Positions 9,144-16,240 of a DNA stretch of 16,240 nt are shown in pieces. This DNA comes from JAUVYV01 sp964394625. GTDB taxonomy: Bacteria > Planctomycetota > Phycisphaerae > Sedimentisphaerales > Anaerobacaceae. Where the stretch lies: positions 1 through 16,240 of the forward strand of contig CAYMYK010000053.1 in the NCBI GenBank assembly GCA_964394625.1, given 5' to 3'. A program made the translations under genes and the position numbers. Every line of letters begins with the position of its first letter. Positions within the stretch are counted from its first letter, which is position 1. Below the pieces are notes generated by a model, which was given only the letters and a program-made list of their open reading frames with translations, was not told the origin of the DNA and ran no database searches.

Positions 9144-9427
9144 CACCTCCTTTACCCCTCCGCCAGGTGTATCGCAGCGGGGTCGTCTTCATCGCCGGCA
9201 ACCGGCCAATCCGAGAGTTTTGACTATGTTTGGCAGGTGTTTTTGTGCTGGCCAGCCAACAATCCATTGTAAAATCGCCGTTTGGCCGTGATGTCGTTCA
9301 AATATTGTCTCAATAACCGGGTGTCCAAATGCTAATTTCTTTGCACAAAAGAGGTTATTGTGATATAATACAGTAAGCTTAAGGGCCTGTAATAAATATA
9401 TTAACTAACTCTTTTGGAGTGCGAAAG
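9144..9427. other. 284-base intergenic region between pilT and pilB2
   Basis: No gene is supported here. Visible structure: a 6-bp inverted repeat ACACCT (9143-9148) / AGGTGT (9165-9170), a small hairpin GCCGG-CAA-CCGGC (9194-9206), a perfect palindrome GCTGGCCAGC (9247-9256), and an extended -10 promoter at 9341-9369. The first half may hold a transcription end for pilB1-pilT, but no clear T-run follows either hairpin directly. Confidence 0.5.
9341..9369 (+). promoter_or_regulatory. extended -10 promoter for the pilB2-pilC-prepilin operon
   Basis: TGA-TATAAT (9361-9369) is a perfect extended -10 element. A poor -35, TTGCAC (9341-9346), lies 17 bases upstream of the hexamer. It leaves a leader of about 50 bases before pilB2. 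The extended TG can compensate for the weak -35. Confidence 0.55.
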
Positions 9428-11191
9428 ATGCCGCAGTTGCCTCCCATAGAACAATTGAGGAGCAGAACGCTCGGCAGAGTTCTTACGAAAATGGGCGTTC
9501 TGACAAGGGAAAAGGTCCATCACTGCCTCGGCATACAGAAGGACAGGCAGAGGCATGGAAAGAAAGTGCAGATTGGGCAAATTTTTCTGGAGCTTGGTCT
9601 TGTTGATGAGAAGCAGTTGCGTATGGCGCTCGCTGCACAAAGGGGGATGGAGTATGTGAACATAGGGGACGCCGAGATACCCCCGGATGTTATCAATAAG
9701 GTGCCTTCCCAAACCGCCAAAACCTACCGTATTGTCCCCATCGAGTATAAAAAGCAGGAAAATGAGCTCGTCGTGGCGCTCGACAACCCTGAGAACTTCA
9801 GAGCAACGGACGACCTCAGCACACTTATGGGTTTCAAGGTGACCGCCAAGATGACCGACTCGGACGCGCTCGAAGCGGCTCTGACAAAATATTACGAGCA
9901 GCGAGAGGACACGGAAGGTATAAACGAGTTAATCGATGAGATACAGGGGGACGGTTTTTTAGCCGAATTTGAGGGCAGAAATCAGAGTATCGACCTTGAC
10001 GAGCTGAAGGAGTTGTCTGAATCCAACCCTGTCAAGAAACTGCTCAATCTGGTTTTGATGCAGGCCATCAGGGACAAGGCCTCGGACGTTCATTTCGAGC
10101 CGTTCGAGGACGAATACAAGATGCGGTACCGCATTGACGGCGTGCTCTACGAGATGGTACCTCCTCCGAAGCATATCGCGGCGGCGCTGAGCTCGCGTAT
10201 CAAGGTTATGGCGGAACTGGACATTGCCGAGCGGCGACTGCCTCAGGACGGCAGAATCTCCCTTACCGTCCAGGGAAATCCGGTCGATTTGCGTGTCAGT
10301 GTTCTGCCGACGATGTTCGGCGAAAGTGTTGTGCTGCGTGTTCTGGACAGGACTCAGGTCAGTCTCGATATGGAGAAGCTCGGATTCCGCCAGGACGACC
10401 TCAAAAAGGTACGTCAGCTTATTCAGAAGCCGAACGGCATCATTATCATGACCGGGCCGACCGGCTGTGGAAAGACCACCACGCTCTATGCGGCCCTCAG
10501 TGAGCTAAATGATGTGGAAACAAAAGTAATCACCACTGAAGACCCTATAGAGTACGATATTGACGGTGTTATCCAGGTGCAGATGAAGCCGGATATCGGT
10601 CTGACGTTTGCCAAGTGCCTGAGGTCCATTCTGCGTCAGGACCCCGACGTCGTGCTTGTCGGTGAGATTCGTGACCTTGAGACCGCCGAAATCTCCGCGC
10701 AGGCCTCGCTTACAGGACACATCGTTTTCACCACCCTTCACACCAACGACGCCCCCAGCTCGATTGCCCGGCTTCTGGACCTCGGTATTGAGCCGTTTCT
10801 GCTCACTGCGACGATTGAGGGGATAGTTGCCGAACGGCTGGTCAGAAGAATCTGCGAGCACTGCAAAACCCCGTTTGAGCCGACGGAGTCCCAGTTGATA
10901 GGGCTGGGCCTGACGCCGGACGACATTCAGGGCAAACAATTTTTCTACGGTCGCGGATGCAGCAGGTGTAACAACACCGGTTACAGGGGCAGAATCGGCC
11001 TCTTCGAGATAATGGTTTTCAACGATGAGATTCGTGAGTTGATTATGAATAGCGCTTCGACGAACGTCCTGCGTACGGCCAGCCAAAAGGCGGGTATGAC
11101 TCTTCTGCGTGATAACGGTCTGTCTGCTATCTACGACGGAGTCACAACAATAGACGAGGTGGTAAAGGAGACAATTGCCCAGGCAGAGTAA
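9428..11191 (+). CDS. pilB: PilB/GspE-type assembly ATPase 2, degenerate MshEN domain
   Basis: This second PilB/GspE extension ATPase has 587 residues. Walker A is GPTGCGKT (343-350), Asp box TEDPIEY (370-376), Walker B VVLVGEIRD with Glu413, His box TGHIVFTTLHTND (429-441), and the zinc cysteines are 476, 479, 511 and 514. RQDPD before Walker B is canonical, unlike PilB1. The N-terminal domain keeps the shape of MshEN but its two motifs (14-37 and 48-71) are separated by ten residues in place of five, and their leading Arg is replaced by Thr and Gln. ATG 9428 has GGAG (9416-9419) eight bases upstream; the in-frame GTG at 9419 overlaps that site and is rejected. It is probably first in a transcript including pilC and the prepilins. 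It is likely the motor working with this PilC; the relation to PilB1 (different system, partner or regulation) is unknown. Confidence 0.93.
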   Translation: MPQLPPIEQLRSRTLGRVLTKMGVLTREKVHHCLGIQKDRQRHGKKVQIGQIFLELGLVDEKQLRMALAAQRGMEYVNIGDAEIPPDVINKVPSQTAKTYRIVPIEYKKQENELVVALDNPENFRATDDLSTLMGFKVTAKMTDSDALEAALTKYYEQREDTEGINELIDEIQGDGFLAEFEGRNQSIDLDELKELSESNPVKKLLNLVLMQAIRDKASDVHFEPFEDEYKMRYRIDGVLYEMVPPPKHIAAALSSRIKVMAELDIAERRLPQDGRISLTVQGNPVDLRVSVLPTMFGESVVLRVLDRTQVSLDMEKLGFRQDDLKKVRQLIQKPNGIIIMTGPTGCGKTTTLYAALSELNDVETKVITTEDPIEYDIDGVIQVQMKPDIGLTFAKCLRSILRQDPDVVLVGEIRDLETAEISAQASLTGHIVFTTLHTNDAPSSIARLLDLGIEPFLLTATIEGIVAERLVRRICEHCKTPFEPTESQLIGLGLTPDDIQGKQFFYGRGCSRCNNTGYRGRIGLFEIMVFNDEIRELIMNSASTNVLRTASQKAGMTLLRDNGLSAIYDGVTTIDEVVKETIAQAE

Positions 11192-11221
11192 GCAAAGCGA
11201 AAAGTATGGACCCGGCAAAAG

Positions 11222-11250
11222 GCGGGTATCGGATACCCGCATTTTCGGGC
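11222..11250 (+). promoter_or_regulatory. hairpin(s) in the pilB2-pilC spacer
   Basis: GCGGGTATC (11222-11230) and GATACCCGC (11232-11240) form a perfect 9-bp inverted repeat around one base. As RNA this folds as a 7-bp stem with a five-base loop. An alternative small stem, CCCG (11236-11239) with CGGG (11246-11249), shares bases with it, so the two exclude each other. It may be an attenuator, a processing site or a protein operator; it could set the ratio of ATPase to platform protein. Confidence 0.45.
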
Positions 11251-11285
11251 TTAACCTTGTTTGATTTTGGTTAGGAGGTATAGAA

Positions 11286-12533
11286 ATGCCTACTTTCAAA
11301 TATGAGGCGCTGGATTCACAGGGAGTGACCGTCAAGGACGAGGTCGAAGCGCTCAGCCAGAAGGAGGCCGTGAGCAAAATACGAAATATGGGGTATTTCC
11401 CGACCAAGGTTGCCGGCGCCGGCGCAGTCAGGAGGAGGGCGGCCGCTACCGCTGCAAGGCCAAAACGCAGACGCGGCGCCCACGCAAAGGTTAAGGTAAA
11501 GGCCATCACCCAGTTCGCCAGGCAGCTTTCAACCCTTCAGGATGCCGGTCTGCCCATTTTGAGGTCCCTGCGAATTCTCGAAGAGCAGCAGAAGGCCGGT
11601 AACTTAAAAAGAATCATCGGGTATGTCGCAGACGACATCGAAGGCGGGGCGACTCTTTCCGAGGCAATGAGCAGGTACCCAAGGTGTTTTGACCGGCTGC
11701 TTGTCGGAATGGTTGCCGCCGGCGAAACAGGCGGTGTGCTCGATTTGATTCTTTCCCGGGTCGCTGATTTTATGGAAAAAGCCCAAAAACTCAAGTCTCG
11801 CGTAAAAAGTGCTATGGTCTATCCGATTGTTGTTCTCTGTGCGGCCTTCGGCATCTTACTGGGCCTGATGACCTTTGTCATTCCGAGATTCGAGGTCGTT
11901 CTCAAGGAGATGATTGGCGAGGGACTGAACGTAGTAACCCGCACCGTGCTCGCTATAAGCGCCTGGATTGCATACGACTTTGGCTGGCTTATCCTGCTGG
12001 GAGTGCCCTTTGGGCTCGTCCTGGTGGTCAAGATGATGAGAAAGGTAAGAATCGGTCGGGTTATCCTCGATACAATCCAGCTTCACATCCCCGTAATCGG
12101 TCAGCTCAGCCGAAAAGTCGTCATCACCCGCTGGACGAGAACTCTTGGTACGCTGATTGGCGCCGGCGTTCCGATTCTTGACGCCATAAACGTCACCGGC
12201 GAAACCGCCGGCAACGAAATCTTCTCCAACATGCTCAACAAGGTGCACAATTCCATCAGACAGGGCGATACCTTTGCAGCTCCGCTGCGACAGTCAAAAA
12301 CCGTTGACCTGCTTGTTTCCAATATGGTCGCCGTGGGCGAGGAGACCGGCGACCTTGACAAAATGCTCCTGAAAGTCGCCGACAACTATGACGAACAGGT
12401 CGATGTGCTCGTTACTTCTCTGATGTCGCTGCTTGAGCCCATTATGATTCTCTTTCTCGGCAGTATTGTGATGGTTATCGTGATGGCGATATTCCTGCCG
12501 ATGATACAGATTGTTTCAAGTCTGAGCGTTTAA
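11286..12533 (+). CDS. pilC: PilC/GspF inner-membrane platform protein
   Basis: The 415-residue product has the typical length and layout of PilC/GspF. This integral inner-membrane protein couples the assembly ATPase to the growing pilus. It starts MPTFKYEALDSQG, as in the family. Two homologous T2SSF domains follow (about 75-198 and 279-401), each with a GExTG-like motif (146-150 and 351-355). Three membrane segments are apparent at about 176-198, 221-248 and 381-407. The linker at 43-72 is unusually rich in alanine and arginine. AGGAGG (11273-11278) lies seven bases before ATG 11286, the strongest ribosome binding site in the window. Only one pilC is present for two pilB genes here. Confidence 0.94.
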   Translation: MPTFKYEALDSQGVTVKDEVEALSQKEAVSKIRNMGYFPTKVAGAGAVRRRAAATAARPKRRRGAHAKVKVKAITQFARQLSTLQDAGLPILRSLRILEEQQKAGNLKRIIGYVADDIEGGATLSEAMSRYPRCFDRLLVGMVAAGETGGVLDLILSRVADFMEKAQKLKSRVKSAMVYPIVVLCAAFGILLGLMTFVIPRFEVVLKEMIGEGLNVVTRTVLAISAWIAYDFGWLILLGVPFGLVLVVKMMRKVRIGRVILDTIQLHIPVIGQLSRKVVITRWTRTLGTLIGAGVPILDAINVTGETAGNEIFSNMLNKVHNSIRQGDTFAAPLRQSKTVDLLVSNMVAVGEETGDLDKMLLKVADNYDEQVDVLVTSLMSLLEPIMILFLGSIVMVIVMAIFLPMIQIVSSLSV

Positions 12534-12585
12534 GACAATCCGAAAAAAACAAGCTTTATATTCAGTCAGCGAAGGAGTGATAAAA

Positions 12586-13500
12586 GTGAAACAAGCTTCA
12601 AAAACATTAAAAGACAAACCGGCCTTTACCATTATCGAGCTGCTGACGGTTATGAGTATTATCATAATCCTCATCGGTTTGCTCGTCCCCGCTCTCAACA
12701 GGGTCAAGCGTTACGCCCGGCTTGTAAAGCAAAAGGCCCAGTTCCACAGCATCGGCGTCGCGCTCGATTTGTTCAACTCCGAGTATGACGGCTATCCGAA
12801 CTCGGACCAGGTCGATGAGCCAGGCGGACTCCCTTACTGCGGCGCAATGAAATTGGCCGAGGCAATGGTCGGCCAGGACCTCAAGGGATTCCACCCGAAT
12901 TCGCGTTTCAGGCGCGACGGGTTCGACGGCCCAGGTGGTGCGGATTTGTACCCCGGCAAGGACCTGCCCAACCCCGACCAATACAGGGAAAACCTCAAGG
13001 CAAGGTATATGTTCCTACAGCTCGAAAATGCCAATGCAAATACACTCGAGAGTATCTTCAAGAACTCGGGGGCTTTTGACCCCTGCAGCGTTGTCCTCTG
13101 CGATGTCTATAACAGGGTGACAAACCTGAAGACCTCAAAGGGCATCGGAATGCCGATTTTGTATTACAAGGCGGACACGGCAAAGATCGGCCATGTTGCC
13201 GATTCTTCTGATCCCGTTCTTGACGGCAACATATACGATGTGCGTGACAACCAGCAGCTCATCAATATTCCGTTGCCGTGGTCGGGCGTACTCGTTCACC
13301 CTATGGCAAGTGCCGGGACGAGTTCGATTGGCCCCATCGGAGGGCCCGCCATACCCGTCTGGCCCGGCCTGTTCTATCAGCTCACGCTTAACCCAAAGAT
13401 ACCAACCAAGGACAGGCCCTACAGAGCAGAGTCCTATTTGCTGCTTTCCGCCGGTTTTGACGGCGAATACGGCACAAGCGACGACGTCTGGAATTTCTGA
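12586..13500 (+). CDS. type IV prepilin / pseudopilin 1
   Basis: The 304-residue protein has an N-terminal prepilin signal. A basic leader ends KPA, then FTIIELLTVMSIIIILIGLL forms the hydrophobic helix, with Glu at +5 of the mature chain. The residue before cleavage is Ala where Gly is the rule. The large soluble domain contains YCGAMKLAEA (84-93), GFHPNS, GMPILYYKA and a C-terminal loop SAGFDGEYGTSDD (288-300) reminiscent of the calcium-binding loop of GspG-type major pseudopilins. It is clearly paralogous to prepilin 2. GTG 12586 is chosen as start because GGAG (12574-12577) lies eight bases before it; the in-frame GTG at 12577 overlaps that site. The protein would be processed by a prepilin peptidase (not in the window) and polymerised by PilB/PilC. 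Whether it is a major or minor subunit is unknown. Confidence 0.88.
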   Translation: MKQASKTLKDKPAFTIIELLTVMSIIIILIGLLVPALNRVKRYARLVKQKAQFHSIGVALDLFNSEYDGYPNSDQVDEPGGLPYCGAMKLAEAMVGQDLKGFHPNSRFRRDGFDGPGGADLYPGKDLPNPDQYRENLKARYMFLQLENANANTLESIFKNSGAFDPCSVVLCDVYNRVTNLKTSKGIGMPILYYKADTAKIGHVADSSDPVLDGNIYDVRDNQQLINIPLPWSGVLVHPMASAGTSSIGPIGGPAIPVWPGLFYQLTLNPKIPTKDRPYRAESYLLLSAGFDGEYGTSDDVWNF

Positions 13501-13523
13501 CAATACCAGTTGGAGAAGAGGTG

Positions 13524-14744
13524 ATGAAACGGATTACGGCCTTTGCCGCTTTGTTCTTTGTGTGTTTATTTGTGAACCGTGCGGGTGCGACTGTGAGTAT
13601 CGTCAAAAACGGAAGCTTCGAATACGACGGTCCTATTGCCGACGTTACCGTCGAGCAGCCACACTACTGGTGCGACGTGAATATCCCGCCGGCGAAGTTC
13701 GGCGGCTACGTAAGTTCCTTCTGGTCAACGCACGGGTGGGATGAGGGTTACTCTTTGACGCTTTTTTCTCAATATAACGTGATACTTGACGCCGGTGATA
13801 TTGCGAGTGTTTCGCAGGAGGTTTTTCTCGAAGACAGCGTTCGGGAAATCAGCTTCGATTTGCAGCTTACATCCTCGGCAGGGCCCTGGGACGGTGTCAA
13901 GCGAGTCGCTGTCGTTATGCTCGACGGCAATGATATATGGGATTCCAACAATATCGTCCCCGGCCCGGACGGCGAATATATCGGACAGCAAATCGATATA
14001 AACTCGTTTGCCGACGACGCCATTCACACGCTGACGCTTGCCATAAAATCAAAAGTTACCGAAACATCCAAGCCATACGTCGAATACCAGGCAACGTGGG
14101 ATTTCGTTAAGTTCGATAGCTACTGCGGCGGGCTCGGCTATCTGCCGTACGATTTCGACCGCGACTGTTACGTCGATGCCTATGATATGCAAATTCTCGC
14201 CGACGAATGGCTTACCGATGGAGCGCTCGCAGGCCGATACGATTTGTTTGCCGACGGCGCCGGTACGGTGAACTTCCGTGACTTCACGCTATTCGCATCG
14301 CACTGGTTGGACGTCAACTGCCAGGGACCCGGTTATTGCAGCGGCTGTGATTTCGACCAGAGCGGGGCCGTGGATATTAACGACCTTTTCGACCTTGCTG
14401 AAAACTGGCTTAACTACTCCGTCCTCTACAGCGATATCGACGGCGACGGCTCGGTCAGATTCGACGACTTCGCCGGTTTCGCCGGCGGCTGGATGCTCAC
14501 CAGCGCCTGGCAGGAATACGGCTCGGGCAGATTTTCCGAACCGGAGCTTATCTTGCTCGGAGCCGACTTAAACGATGACGGCATCGTTGATTACGATGAC
14601 CTTAGTATTTTCTCTGACAACTGGCTCGCAGGGGGCAGTTGTGTTACGGCAGACATCAACACCGACGGCATCGTCGATTTCTACGACTTCCTCGCCCTGG
14701 CCGAACAGTGGCGATTGAAAGGAACCTTGTACGATTGGAATTAA
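13524..14744 (+). CDS. secreted protein with six dockerin-like (type I) EF-hand repeats
   Basis: The 406-residue protein has a signal peptide (about 1-22, MKRITAFAALFFVCLFV then RAGA) and no other membrane segment. Residues 24-200 look like a beta-sandwich domain beginning with VKNGSFEYDG, as in many carbohydrate-binding or DUF642-like modules. After that come six dockerin-type calcium loops of the form DxDxDGxVxxxDxxxxxxxW starting near 210, 242, 276, 304, 348 and 377. The second is degenerate; the others keep the ligand positions, for example DIDGDGSVRFDD and DLNDDGIVDYDD. Each is followed by a helix ending in Trp-Leu or similar. In planctomycetes such repeats are frequent at the ends of secreted proteins. 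GGAG (13512-13515) precedes ATG 13524 by eight bases; GTG 13521 is an alternative. The gene lies between two paralogous prepilins in the same orientation with short gaps, so it may be cargo or an accessory of the pilus/secretion machine. Confidence 0.85.
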   Translation: MKRITAFAALFFVCLFVNRAGATVSIVKNGSFEYDGPIADVTVEQPHYWCDVNIPPAKFGGYVSSFWSTHGWDEGYSLTLFSQYNVILDAGDIASVSQEVFLEDSVREISFDLQLTSSAGPWDGVKRVAVVMLDGNDIWDSNNIVPGPDGEYIGQQIDINSFADDAIHTLTLAIKSKVTETSKPYVEYQATWDFVKFDSYCGGLGYLPYDFDRDCYVDAYDMQILADEWLTDGALAGRYDLFADGAGTVNFRDFTLFASHWLDVNCQGPGYCSGCDFDQSGAVDINDLFDLAENWLNYSVLYSDIDGDGSVRFDDFAGFAGGWMLTSAWQEYGSGRFSEPELILLGADLNDDGIVDYDDLSIFSDNWLAGGSCVTADINTDGIVDFYDFLALAEQWRLKGTLYDWN

Positions 14745-14799
14745 AGGATACCCAACTATTCGATTAGTGGTAACTGGAATAAAGTCAAAGGGGATAGAC

Positions 14800-15675
14800 G
14801 TGAAACACAAACGTTCGGCATTTACGATTATCGAGCTGCTTACCGCACTGGTGATAATAGTGATTCTCATCAGCTTGCTGCTGCCTTCAATCACAATGGT
14901 ACGGAGAATGGCCCGGGAAACGGCACAGAAGGCACAGTTTACAACTATGGATATGTCTCTTAACGCCTTCAAGCAGGACTATGGAGACTACCCGCCCTCA
15001 AACACCTGGGATACAGCACAGCCCGGGCTACCGGCTTACTGCGGCGCACAGAAACTCGCCGAGGCGCTTGTCGGCTGGGACCTGATGGGTTTTCATCCGA
15101 ATTCCGCCTGGCGCTCCGACGGAGGCGGTTTGGGCGGCCCTTACGACCCGCCGAATCCGGGACCGGTCAGTATCCAGGCCAGAAGGGGCCCATATCTCGA
15201 ACAGGCGACCGCTAACGTTTTTCGTCTCGGTGAAAGCGCAGCCGGCGTCCTTGACGGACTGTACACCAATCCTGCTCCACTATCGTCGCGTTATGTTATT
15301 TGCGATGTTTTTACCGTTAAAAAGCTCAGGATAAGCACGGTCGGAAAGACCACCACCTACAAGGCCGGCACCCCCATACTCTACTACAAGGCAAACCTAA
15401 GCGCCACAACTATGCTGAACACCCCGCCCTGGCCTGCGCAGCGATATAATTTTCAGGACAATATGGTTCTTGCGGACCTTTTCCCATTGATAAGCAAGCC
15501 CGGCGGCACGAAGCACCCCCTGAGCGACCCCAAGGTTTTTTATTCCTATCAGGGCGGTCTTGTTGACCCCAAAGTTTCCGTCAAATCCTGGCCCTACAGG
15601 CCCGATTCCTACATCCTGATTTCAGCCGGTATGGATGGCTTGTACGGAACATCTGATGATATTCATAACTACTAA
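14800..15675 (+). CDS. type IV prepilin / pseudopilin 2 (paralogue of prepilin 1)
   Basis: The 291-residue protein has a very short basic leader MKHKRSA followed by FTIIELLTALVIIVILISLL, with Glu at +5 and Ala at -1. Its soluble domain repeats the landmarks of prepilin 1: YCGAQKLAEALVG (80-92), GFHPNS, GTPILYYKA and the terminal loop SAGMDGLYGTSDD (275-287), followed by the end IHNY (prepilin 1 ends VWNF). Duplication of one ancestral gene is therefore clear. GTG 14800 is chosen because AAGGGG (14788-14793) lies six bases upstream and the leader is then of normal length; an in-frame GTG at 14767 would add 11 residues. It is 55 bases after the dockerin-like gene and 37 before prepilin 3. Confidence 0.88.
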   Translation: MKHKRSAFTIIELLTALVIIVILISLLLPSITMVRRMARETAQKAQFTTMDMSLNAFKQDYGDYPPSNTWDTAQPGLPAYCGAQKLAEALVGWDLMGFHPNSAWRSDGGGLGGPYDPPNPGPVSIQARRGPYLEQATANVFRLGESAAGVLDGLYTNPAPLSSRYVICDVFTVKKLRISTVGKTTTYKAGTPILYYKANLSATTMLNTPPWPAQRYNFQDNMVLADLFPLISKPGGTKHPLSDPKVFYSYQGGLVDPKVSVKSWPYRPDSYILISAGMDGLYGTSDDIHNY

Positions 15676-15712
15676 ACGTAAAACCGACCAAAAGGACTTT
15701 ACCGTTTGTACT

Positions 15713-16240
15713 ATGAAAGCTCGAAGGTCCAGATTGGCTTTTACCTTAATCGAGATGCTGGTCGTAGTTGCGGTTATCGCGATACTGGTCTCGGTTGTAG
15801 TCGGCCTGGCCGGGCGTATGGACAACCAGGGCAAGGAACGGCTTACTAAAAACAGCATCGCCCTTATCGGCAATGCCCTCGAGCAGTTCCGGGACTTCGA
15901 CTATCAATACGCGAACGCCAACTACGCCGAGTTTCATTTTCCCCTCGACTGCAACGACTACCCGAACCCAAAAGGTATTCTCGAATCCGTACTCCAGGAC
16001 GCCCTCGTCCTGGCTCCCGTGGCCGTTACCGGCTTCGGCGGCGTCGGGCCCATCGCACATCAGCCGGGCTACTCCGGCAGCGAGGCGATGTATTTCTTCC
16101 TGAGCCAGGTGCCGCAGTGCAGAAAAACACTCGACAGAATCGACAAATCGCTGCTCACGGACAGGGACGAGAACCACAATAATTTGGTCCTTAACGCAGC
16201 CGGCAGAAACTATCCACTGCTTCGATTCATCGACCCGTGG
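15713..16240 (+). CDS. type IV prepilin / pseudopilin 3, truncated by the window end
   Basis: The frame is open from ATG 15713 to the last base, giving 176 residues. The leader MKARRSRLA precedes FTLIEMLVVVAVIAILVSVV, again with Glu at +5 and Ala at -1. The soluble part is unlike prepilins 1 and 2, so it is probably a distinct, perhaps minor, subunit; it reaches NYPLLRFIDPW at the edge, a phrase often found in pseudopilin-like proteins just before the C-terminal strand. No other in-frame start is visible nearby. AAGGA (15692-15696) is 16 bases from the ATG, too far to be a good ribosome binding site, so it may be translated less or coupled to the upstream gene, which stops 37 bases earlier. 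Confidence 0.85.
   Translation, partial: MKARRSRLAFTLIEMLVVVAVIAILVSVVVGLAGRMDNQGKERLTKNSIALIGNALEQFRDFDYQYANANYAEFHFPLDCNDYPNPKGILESVLQDALVLAPVAVTGFGGVGPIAHQPGYSGSEAMYFFLSQVPQCRKTLDRIDKSLLTDRDENHNNLVLNAAGRNYPLLRFIDPW

Noticed and set aside
8310..9146. Minus-strand open frame of 278 codons opposite pilT
   Set aside because: Antisense shadow of a highly conserved PilT; no family features and no ribosome binding site of note.
9247..9256. Palindrome GCTGGCCAGC as an operator
   Set aside because: It is about 85 bases upstream of the -35 and short enough to occur by chance; noted only as part of the intergenic region.
10505..11509. Minus-strand open frame of 334 codons opposite pilB2 and the start of pilC
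   Set aside because: Antisense shadow crossing two certain genes and their spacer; composition typical of a shadow frame.
13193..13744. Plus-strand open frame of 183 codons overlapping prepilin 1 and the dockerin-like gene
   Set aside because: Out of frame with both well-supported genes and contains no recognisable motif.

Overview
The window is about 16 kb of densely packed bacterial chromosome. Every convincing gene lies on the + strand. The likely source is a planctomycete, perhaps class Phycisphaerae. This is inference from the large prepilins with 'AFTIIELL'-type signals, a secreted protein with tandem dockerin-like repeats, a mix of ATG, GTG and TTG starts, and the gene neighbourhood. 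No rRNA, tRNA, insertion sequence, CRISPR array or replication origin was seen.

Left part (1-6177): mostly housekeeping and metabolic genes. They are the 3' end of a YfiR-like (DUF4154) gene, a probable terminator, and an iron-sulfur hydro-lyase beta subunit (fumarase/tartrate dehydratase type) with no alpha subunit beside it. Next come a divergent YchF/DUF933 GTPase starting at TTG and a secreted glutaminyl-peptide cyclotransferase that overlaps it by one base. A polyol dehydrogenase pair follows (zinc-dependent sorbitol/L-iditol type, then a short-chain dehydrogenase like sorbitol-6-phosphate 2-dehydrogenase). Full-length CinA closes the block.

Right part (6174-16240): a type IV pilus / type II secretion-like locus. 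A near-consensus sigma-70 promoter overlaps the cinA stop codon and precedes pilB1 and pilT. A 284-base gap with an extended -10 promoter follows. Then come pilB2, a hairpin-bearing spacer, the platform gene pilC, prepilin 1, a secreted protein with six dockerin-like EF-hand loops, prepilin 2 (a paralogue of prepilin 1) and prepilin 3, which runs off the window.

How it may work together: the two PilB/GspE-type ATPases and PilC would drive assembly of a pilus or pseudopilus from the three prepilins, and PilT would retract it. PilB1 carries an almost perfect MshEN-type cyclic di-GMP binding signature, while PilB2 has a degraded version with a longer spacer, so the two motors may respond differently to the messenger. 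The dockerin-like protein between two paralogous prepilins is the best candidate for a dedicated cargo or surface partner. This is the most interesting feature of the window, but its function is inference from gene order.
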